Below, piece by piece: positions 1 through 4,485 of a DNA stretch of 7,468 nucleotides; positions within the stretch are counted from its first letter, which is position 1; each line of letters opens with the position of its first letter. The position numbers were made by a program, and so were the translations under genes. Location of the stretch: NCBI GenBank assembly GCA_964472715.1, contig CAYYMT010000157.1, forward strand, positions 1 through 7,468, given 5' to 3'. The notes beneath the pieces were generated by a model that was given only the letters and a program-made list of their open reading frames with translations, was not told the DNA's origin and searched no databases. This DNA is from JAFGTP01 sp964472715 (lineage in GTDB: Bacteria > Fidelibacterota > UBA2242 > JAFGTP01).

Positions 1-480
1 ACCGCTTTTAACAATGCCAATTTAATCACAATTATCCAGGTAAAAGTTGGCGAACAAGCCTTTGGCACTTCCGCCGGTGATGGCATGGTGGCGGCAACCT
101 TTCGCTCCCATACCAACAAGGATTTACAAATAATGAAAGACCGGGCTATCAAAACAGCAACTAACCTGGCCGCTACATTCGATCTGGATCTTGATTTTGA
201 AGAAATAGAAGAATTTTCTGCAACCAAAAATCATGAGCAGGCTTTCGATATGGTCAAAAAAGCGGCTGATAAAACAGGCCTGACAATTGAAACTGTTACC
301 AATCCCTTTCCCTGGTCTGAAGATTTTGGTTTTTTTACCGAAAAGTATAAGGGATGCTTTTTCGGACTGGGAAGTGGAAAAAATCATGCGCAATTGCATA
401 ACCATAATTATGATTTTCCCGATGAATTGATCCCCACCGGTATAAAGTTATTTTCAACCCTGTTAGACATTCCGGAGTAA
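1..480 (+). CDS. M20-family amidohydrolase/peptidase, C-terminal part (5' truncated by window edge)
   Basis: The reading frame is open from base 1 to a TAA at 478-480, giving 159 residues of a protein whose start lies outside the window. M20 metal-dependent hydrolases cleave the amide bond of N-acyl amino acids or small peptides in the cytoplasm. Visible hallmarks are the end of the lid/dimerisation domain (roughly the first 90 residues, including GTSAGDGMVAATFRS), then the catalytic-domain motif SEDFG (about residues 106-110 of this fragment), a glycine-rich FFGLGSG strand, and LHNHNYDFPDELI near the C-terminus. The His of that last motif is the usual metal ligand of the M20D/HipO-like group. 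Family members are about 390-430 residues, so more than half is missing. The stop is 4 bp before the racemase start, and the GGAG that serves the racemase lies inside this gene's last codons, so the pair is probably co-translated. The exact substrate cannot be told; amidohydrolase versus dipeptidase is open. Confidence 0.85.
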   Translation, partial: TAFNNANLITIIQVKVGEQAFGTSAGDGMVAATFRSHTNKDLQIMKDRAIKTATNLAATFDLDLDFEEIEEFSATKNHEQAFDMVKKAADKTGLTIETVTNPFPWSEDFGFFTEKYKGCFFGLGSGKNHAQLHNHNYDFPDELIPTGIKLFSTLLDIPE

Positions 481-484
481 ACTC

Positions 485-1636
485 ATGAAAAGCAGTTCCT
501 GCATCGAATTAAACAAAAAAATGTTCGCTAAAAATGTCCGGTATTTACAAAAGCGGATTGGTACGGCGAAATTTACTTCTGTCATCAAAGGTAATGCCTA
601 TGGACATTGCATTGATAATTTTCTGCCCATGGCGGAATCGGTTGGTGTGGATAGTTTTGCGGTTTTTGATGCCGGTGAAGCGGAGCGGGCGCTGAAGATC
701 AAACAGCCGGAAACCGACATCATGATCATGGGTATGATCGACAATGATGAACTGGAATGGGCCGTGGAAAACCAGCTCTCTTTTTTTGTTTTTGATTTTG
801 ACCGGTTGGAAAATGCGATTAAAGCCGCAAAGAAGATCAACAGGAAAGCCCGGATTCATGTGGAAATCGAAACCGGTATGAACCGGACCGGCTTTGAACT
901 GGAAAAACTGGAAACATTGGTGGATATCCTGAGAAAAGATAAAGACCATTTGGTTCTGGAAGGAATCTGTACTCATTACGCCGGTGCCGAGAGTATTTCC
1001 AATCATGCCCGCATCACAAAACAATTCGATGTCTTCATAGAAGCGAAAAACCGGCTGGAAAACCTTGGAATCCGGCCTAAATATTACCACAGCGCCTGTT
1101 CAGCCGCCGCTCTGACCTACAAAAATACGATCATGGATATGGTGCGTTTCGGCATCGCCCAGTATGGATTCTGGCCCAGCCAGGAAACCCGCATGTATAA
1201 TATGCTTTCCAAAGACAATGGGTTTACCAAAGACCCGCTGACCCAGATTTTAAGTTGGAAAAGCCGAATAATGAATATCAAGGAGGTGCCGAAAGGCGAA
1301 TTTGTCGGCTACGGTACCACCGCCCTTATGACCAGAAAAACCAAAGTCGCGGCAGTTCCGGTGGGATATGCTTACGGATTTGCCAGAAATTTGAGCAATA
1401 TCGGGCATGTGCTGGTGCGTGGCCGCAAAGCCTCGGTGATCGGCATGGTCAACATGAATGTGATCCTGGTTAATGTAAACGGCATTCCGGGAGTTCAAAA
1501 GGAAGACCAGGTTGTCCTGATCGGCAGACAGGGGCGCAAACGCATCACGGTTTCATCCTTCTGTGACATTACCAAAAATGTCAATTATGAATTATTAACC
1601 CGGCTGCCTGAAACAATTCCCAGAAAAATCATATAA
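485..1636 (+). CDS. alr: Alanine racemase-family PLP enzyme (probable amino-acid racemase)
   Basis: This 383-residue protein has the full fold-III alanine racemase architecture: an N-terminal PLP-binding TIM barrel (about 1-245) and a C-terminal beta domain (about 255-383). Alanine racemase interconverts L- and D-alanine in the cytoplasm for peptidoglycan. The PLP lysine is K35 in SVIKGNAYGH, with Y39 four residues on. R134 in TGMNRTG, H202 in HSACSAA and R221 in VRFGIAQYG match conserved cofactor and active-site positions. Y276 in VGYGTT is the probable second catalytic base, and Y368 in NYELLTRLP is the usual C-terminal tyrosine. Two sites are unusual: the position of the often carbamylated lysine carries E127, and the usual C-M-D motif of the C-terminal domain reads N-M-N at 323-325. 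These suggest a divergent subfamily, so substrates other than alanine are possible. The ATG at 485 has GGAG eight bases upstream and follows the amidohydrolase by 4 bp. Confidence 0.88.
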   Translation: MKSSSCIELNKKMFAKNVRYLQKRIGTAKFTSVIKGNAYGHCIDNFLPMAESVGVDSFAVFDAGEAERALKIKQPETDIMIMGMIDNDELEWAVENQLSFFVFDFDRLENAIKAAKKINRKARIHVEIETGMNRTGFELEKLETLVDILRKDKDHLVLEGICTHYAGAESISNHARITKQFDVFIEAKNRLENLGIRPKYYHSACSAAALTYKNTIMDMVRFGIAQYGFWPSQETRMYNMLSKDNGFTKDPLTQILSWKSRIMNIKEVPKGEFVGYGTTALMTRKTKVAAVPVGYAYGFARNLSNIGHVLVRGRKASVIGMVNMNVILVNVNGIPGVQKEDQVVLIGRQGRKRITVSSFCDITKNVNYELLTRLPETIPRKII

Positions 1637-1721
1637 TTTCAAAAATATAGTTCCGCCGACTTTGTTTTTTCATTTTTATTTACTAAAGTGGAATAGGTAA
1701 TAACTTATAAAAACAATAGTT

Positions 1722-1734
1722 GGAGAAGCAAATG
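1722..1734 (+). promoter_or_regulatory. Ribosome binding site deciding the muramidase start
   Basis: GGAGAAG at 1722-1728 is a good Shine-Dalgarno six or seven bases before the ATG at 1732. A TTG at 1720 is in frame and would add four residues, but it would overlap this site and has no Shine-Dalgarno of its own. The ATG start also gives the N-terminus typical of the family, with the catalytic EGG about 15 residues in. Confidence 0.7.
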
Positions 1735-2247
1735 GCGGATTTTGAAACTGCTTTTGATAAGATGATCAGACGTGAAGGTGGATTTGTTTTATCAACAGTG
1801 GATAAGGATTTGGGCGGGCAAACCTTTGCCGGAATTGCCAGGAATTATCACCCTAACTGGGAGGGATGGGAATTAATCGACCGTAATGAATTGGATAATC
1901 CCCGGTTAACCCGGAAAGTGAGAGAATTTTATCGGGATGAATTTTGGCAGCAGTGCAGCGGTGATAAAATTGACAATCAGCAAATAGCCGCATCCATATT
2001 TGATTTTTCCGTCAATGCCGGGCTGCGAACAGCGGCGAAATTGGCGCAACTGGTTGTCGATGCAATTCCCGACGGTATCATCGGACCGAAAACCCTGACC
2101 AAATTAAATGACTGTGACGAAGAACTATTCATCAGCAAATTCGCGCTGGCAAAAATCACACGCTACACTGAAATATGTAAACGCAATCCAACCCAAAAGA
2201 AATTTTTATTGGGCTGGATCAACAGAACTCTGGGGGATTTGGTATGA
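1732..2247 (+). CDS. Glycoside hydrolase family 108 muramidase (endolysin-like)
   Basis: This 171-residue protein matches the GH108 family, whose members cleave the glycan strands of peptidoglycan and mostly serve as phage or secretion-associated endolysins. The N-terminal catalytic domain (about 1-75) opens with FDKMIRREGGF, where E15 of the EGG motif is the expected catalytic acid, followed by D24-x4-GG-x-T-x2-GI, the usual D-x-GG-x-T-x-x-GI signature. The C-terminal part (about 80-171) looks like the companion peptidoglycan-binding domain: IFDFSVNAG (89-97), PDGIIGPKTL (113-122) and the terminal N-x6-FLLGWINR (152-165). There is no signal peptide, so export would need a holin or other route, which fits the holin overlapping its stop codon by 4 bp. 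The length is normal and no key motif is missing. No other phage gene is adjacent, so it may be a domesticated gene or prophage remnant rather than part of an intact phage. Confidence 0.85.
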   Translation: MADFETAFDKMIRREGGFVLSTVDKDLGGQTFAGIARNYHPNWEGWELIDRNELDNPRLTRKVREFYRDEFWQQCSGDKIDNQQIAASIFDFSVNAGLRTAAKLAQLVVDAIPDGIIGPKTLTKLNDCDEELFISKFALAKITRYTEICKRNPTQKKFLLGWINRTLGDLV

Positions 2248-2687
2248 ACTTATTAGGAATCGGAAAAATAGTTGAATCCGTCGGTAATATTGCCGATGAC
2301 CTGATCACTTCAAAAGAAGAAAAACTAAAAATCGCCCTGGACGAAAAAAAGATGTATAACGAATTGATGCAGGGACAACTGGAGGTCAATAAAGAAGAAG
2401 CAAGGCACGGCAGTATATTTGTGGCGGGATGGCGCCCCTTTATCGGCTGGGTTGGCGGTATTGCCCTGGCTTATCAGTTTTTGCTTTATCCCTTACTGAT
2501 CTGGGGATGGACAATTTGCCAGGCAAAAGGCTGGATTCCGGAGGAAATTGACCCGCCGCCTGTATTTGACGGGGGGCCACTCTTCGCAATTGTTACCGGA
2601 ATGTTGGGAATCGGCGGTTTGCGGAGTTATGATAAAATGAAACGTATAGATACGAAAACGGTGGACTCGGGCCGAAAAAAGAAATAA
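2244..2687 (+). CDS. 3TM-type holin (GTA/phage holin family)
   Basis: This 147-residue membrane protein resembles the three-transmembrane holin family found in prophages and gene transfer agents. Holins open the inner membrane so that an endolysin reaches the wall. An amphipathic, charged segment (about 10-56) with many Glu and Lys precedes HGSIFVAGWRPFIGWVGGIA, the family's R/G-x-x-F-x-A-GWRP-x-x-GW hallmark. A long hydrophobic stretch runs from about 65 to 93, enough for one long or two short membrane passes, then a Pro-rich loop (IDPPPVFDG) and a last segment at about 112-126. The family's conserved GIGGLRSYDKMK follows directly, and the tail GRKKK is basic, as in many holins. The ATG overlaps the muramidase stop as ATGA (2244-2247), and GGGGGA at 2232-2237 is a good ribosome site, so the two are translationally coupled and should be made together. 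Confidence 0.82.
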   Translation: MNLLGIGKIVESVGNIADDLITSKEEKLKIALDEKKMYNELMQGQLEVNKEEARHGSIFVAGWRPFIGWVGGIALAYQFLLYPLLIWGWTICQAKGWIPEEIDPPPVFDGGPLFAIVTGMLGIGGLRSYDKMKRIDTKTVDSGRKKK

Positions 2688-2903
2688 AATAAAGCTCTTA
2701 AAAAGCAATTATTTATTGCACGCATATTACAACTTTGAAAATGCTCCTATCATATTTACTGATTTTTAAAATTCGTGGATTTTTTTTTAGCCATTAAGCC
2801 TGATTTTTTCTATATTATCCGCAATTGTCAATTTTGACAGAGGGAATGTAGAATTTTTTATATTTCTTCGTAAATATTCTATTTTAAAAAGGGGAGAAAA
2901 TCT
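2688..2903. other. AT-rich intergenic region before the MFS gene
   Basis: This 216-bp gap separates the holin from the transporter. It is strongly AT-rich with T runs (for example around 2779-2788). A short 5-bp hairpin, GCAAT-N5-ATTGC at 2705-2719, follows the holin but has no T tract, so no convincing terminator is present and read-through from the lysis genes is possible. The last 80 bp hold the promoter candidate and ribosome site listed separately. No small ORF with a convincing start was seen. Confidence 0.5.
2834..2864 (+). promoter_or_regulatory. Candidate promoter of the MFSD1-like transporter gene
   Basis: TTGACA at 2834-2839 is a perfect sigma-70-type -35 box. It is followed by TTTATA at 2857-2862 (17-bp spacer) or TATATT at 2859-2864 (19-bp spacer). 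Read in the Bacteroidota style, TTTG (2833-2836) and TATATTTC (2859-2866) match the TTTG / TAnnTTTG elements at all but one base, though the 22-bp spacing is slightly long. The -35 is the right arm of a small inverted repeat, TGTCAA-tt-TTGACA (2826-2839). Transcription would start about 30 bp before the strong ribosome site GGGGAG at 2891-2896. Confidence 0.45.
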
Positions 2904-4289
2904 ATGACTCAAGCCATTAAAAGAACACTACGCGATTCTGCCGCTGCCCGTTGGACAGCGCTGGCAATTGTTTCTTTTACAATGTTTGCCGGATATTTGT
3001 TTACCGATATTCTGGCGCCGTTAAAACCATTGTTGACTTCCGAAATGGGCTGGACCAGTATTGATTTTGGTAATTACCAGCTGGGATATGCAATTTTCAA
3101 TGTACTTTTATTTATGCTTATTATTTCCGGATTTATTCTGGATAAAAAAGGCATTCGCTTTTCTTTAATTTTATCAGCCTTTATTATGATGCTGGGTGCC
3201 GGGATCAAATATTTTGCTTTGAAATATTCTTTTGATGTCGGTGCAACAACCTGGGGAATCAAATCACAAATTTTCTGGGCGGGATTCGGATATGCCACCT
3301 TTGGTGTTGGTGTCGAATTTGCCGGGATCACCGTATCCAAAGTGGTTGTGAAATGGTTCAAAGGCAAGCAGCTGGCTCTGGCCATGGGCCTGCAAGTCGC
3401 TATCGCCCGCTTGGGATCTGCGGCAGCATTGGTTGTGCCCCCCTATTTCGCCACCAGATTTAGCATAACAACCCCGGTAATGCTGGGATTTGTCATGCTG
3501 GTGATCGGGCTGCTGGCTTTTATATTTTATTCTTTCATGGACAGAAGATTGGATGCCCAACTTCATATAGAACGAACCGAAAGCGGTGCCGCAGAAGAAG
3601 AAGGTTTCCGTCTGTCCGATGTAGGCGCAATCCTGAAAAACCGTGGGTTTTGGTATATCGCAATACTCTGTGTCCTTTTTTATGGCGCGGTTTTCCCATT
3701 TTATAAATACGGAACCGATCTTTTCGTCAATAAATTTGGATTGCCGCTGAACTGGGCCAGTCGTGTTCCATCGATTGTACCGTTTGGAACAATTGCCCTG
3801 ACCCCGCTTTTCGGTAATATCTATGACCGTAAGGGAAAAGGCGCCACAATTATGATCATCGGTTCGCTAATGTTAACTTTCGTACACCTGGTGCTCTTTG
3901 CACCCTTTATTACAAATGTATGGGTTGCTGCCGTTGCTGTGGTTATCCTTGGTATCGCATTTTCATTGGTCCCCTCAGCCATGTGGCCTTCAGTTGCAAA
4001 AATTATCCCTGAAAATCGATTGGGAACTGCTTTTGCGCTGATTTTCTGGATACAGAACATTGGCCTGGGATTCATTCCCTGGTTACTTGGTTTTGTACTG
4101 GAAAAAACAAATCCCAACATAGCGCTGCAATTACAACAGGGACAGGACGTTGTATATAATTACACACCCACAATGTTTGTTTTCGTTGTACTGTCGGCCT
4201 CTTCAATTCTGGTGGCCTTTCTGCTGAAACGGGATGATAGAATATCCGGTTATGGTCTGGAAGAACCAAATATGGCAGAAAAACGATAA
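2904..4289 (+). CDS. MFS transporter, MFSD1-like (probable dipeptide carrier)
   Basis: This 461-residue inner-membrane protein has about 12 hydrophobic segments (roughly 16-36, 55-79, 86-106, 122-146, 158-180, 188-212, 248-266, 284-304, 312-334, 338-358, 373-396, 421-442) and a charged central loop (213-246), as in major facilitators. Recalled from memory, human MFSD1 shares three blocks: VKWFKGKQLALAMGLQ continuing to ARLGS (149-172), LSDV-x11-YIAILCVLFYGAVFPF (237-266), and PSAMWPSVAKIIPENRLGTAF followed by IQNIGLG (357-389). MFSD1 is a lysosomal dipeptide transporter. E138 and R169 fall at positions equivalent to the Glu and Arg that I recall being important for dipeptide recognition there. 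Between the first and second segments a conserved LDKKGIR loop (79-85) matches the general MFS loop motif. The start has the strong site GGGGAG seven bases upstream. The gene has its own candidate promoter and ends in a strong terminator, so it may be monocistronic. Small peptides are the likeliest substrate, but oxalate/formate-type or other anions are not excluded. Confidence 0.75.
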   Translation: MTQAIKRTLRDSAAARWTALAIVSFTMFAGYLFTDILAPLKPLLTSEMGWTSIDFGNYQLGYAIFNVLLFMLIISGFILDKKGIRFSLILSAFIMMLGAGIKYFALKYSFDVGATTWGIKSQIFWAGFGYATFGVGVEFAGITVSKVVVKWFKGKQLALAMGLQVAIARLGSAAALVVPPYFATRFSITTPVMLGFVMLVIGLLAFIFYSFMDRRLDAQLHIERTESGAAEEEGFRLSDVGAILKNRGFWYIAILCVLFYGAVFPFYKYGTDLFVNKFGLPLNWASRVPSIVPFGTIALTPLFGNIYDRKGKGATIMIIGSLMLTFVHLVLFAPFITNVWVAAVAVVILGIAFSLVPSAMWPSVAKIIPENRLGTAFALIFWIQNIGLGFIPWLLGFVLEKTNPNIALQLQQGQDVVYNYTPTMFVFVVLSASSILVAFLLKRDDRISGYGLEEPNMAEKR

Positions 4290-4306
4290 AATATTATTTA
4301 TATATT

Positions 4307-4343
4307 ATAAAGAGTCCCGTGAATCCGGGACTCTTTATTTTTT
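4307..4343 (+). terminator. Intrinsic terminator after the MFS gene
   Basis: A perfect 13-bp stem pairs 4307-4319 with 4326-4338 around a 6-base loop (TGAATC). The GC-rich part GAGTCCCG/CGGGACTC sits next to the loop, and the right arm runs into a T tract (ATTTTTT to 4343). It lies 18 bp after the transporter stop and separates it from the reductase gene. The A-rich left foot would also allow some activity on the other strand. Confidence 0.92.
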
Positions 4344-4434
4344 AAAACATCTACCTCACTGATATTCAAGCCTTAAAAAAATTGGAAAAATTCACAAAAA
4401 TTCGCTTTGAATCGTTATAAATTCAAAATAAATT

Positions 4435-4450
4435 ATCCTATATATTGTAC
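4435..4450 (+). promoter_or_regulatory. NrdR box 1 upstream of the ribonucleotide reductase
   Basis: The 16-mer centred on CTATATATTGT (4438-4448) matches all 11 core positions of the NrdR consensus acaCwAtATaTwGtgt; only the flanks differ. NrdR is the widespread zinc-ribbon/ATP-cone repressor of ribonucleotide reductase genes and binds paired boxes. The site overlaps likely -10 material (TATATT 4441-4446; TAAATT 4429-4434 just upstream, with TTGAAT 4407-4412 as a weak -35), the expected place for repression. Confidence 0.75.
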
Positions 4451-4465
4451 AATTTTTAAATTTAC

Positions 4466-4481
4466 ATACAAAATATGGTGA
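4466..4481 (+). promoter_or_regulatory. NrdR box 2 upstream of the ribonucleotide reductase
   Basis: ATACAAAATATGGTGA matches about 12 of 16 positions of the NrdR consensus, including the C, the central A-T-a-T and the G-t-g. It starts exactly 31 bp after box 1, the three-helical-turn spacing typical of NrdR pairs. It ends four bases before the reductase ATG and overlaps the weak Shine-Dalgarno GGTGAAG (4477-4483). Alone it would be weak; the spacing is what supports it. Confidence 0.6.
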
Positions 4482-4485
4482 AGAA

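Noticed and set aside
545..1090. Long open frame on the - strand inside the racemase gene (also similar ones inside the transporter and reductase genes)
   Set aside because: These lie opposite genes with clear family motifs, show no recognisable domain and have no ribosome site; they are by-products of the codon use of the true gene.
1255..1473. Same-strand open frame of 72 codons within the racemase gene
   Set aside because: It overlaps essential racemase motifs (Y276 region and N-M-N region) in another frame and has no family features.
1720..1731. TTG at 1720 as the muramidase start
   Set aside because: It overlaps the GGAGAAG ribosome site and has none of its own; the ATG at 1732 is correctly spaced and gives the normal family N-terminus.
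1637..1731. Promoter for the lysis cassette
   Set aside because: The gap has T runs, a TTTG and a TATAA-like stretch, but no -35/-10 pair with acceptable spacing; I could not support a call.
1732..2687. Intact prophage
   Set aside because: Only the two lysis-type genes are present; the flanking genes are metabolic or transport genes, and no integrase, attachment-site repeats or structural genes were found.
2705..2719. GCAAT-N5-ATTGC hairpin as a terminator after the holin
   Set aside because: The stem has only 5 bp with low GC and no T tract follows it.
4344..4485. Cobalamin riboswitch before the B12-dependent reductase
   Set aside because: The gap after the terminator is only about 140 bp and AT-rich, and no B12-box-like conserved segment or GC-rich helices were seen. 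NrdR boxes explain the leader better.
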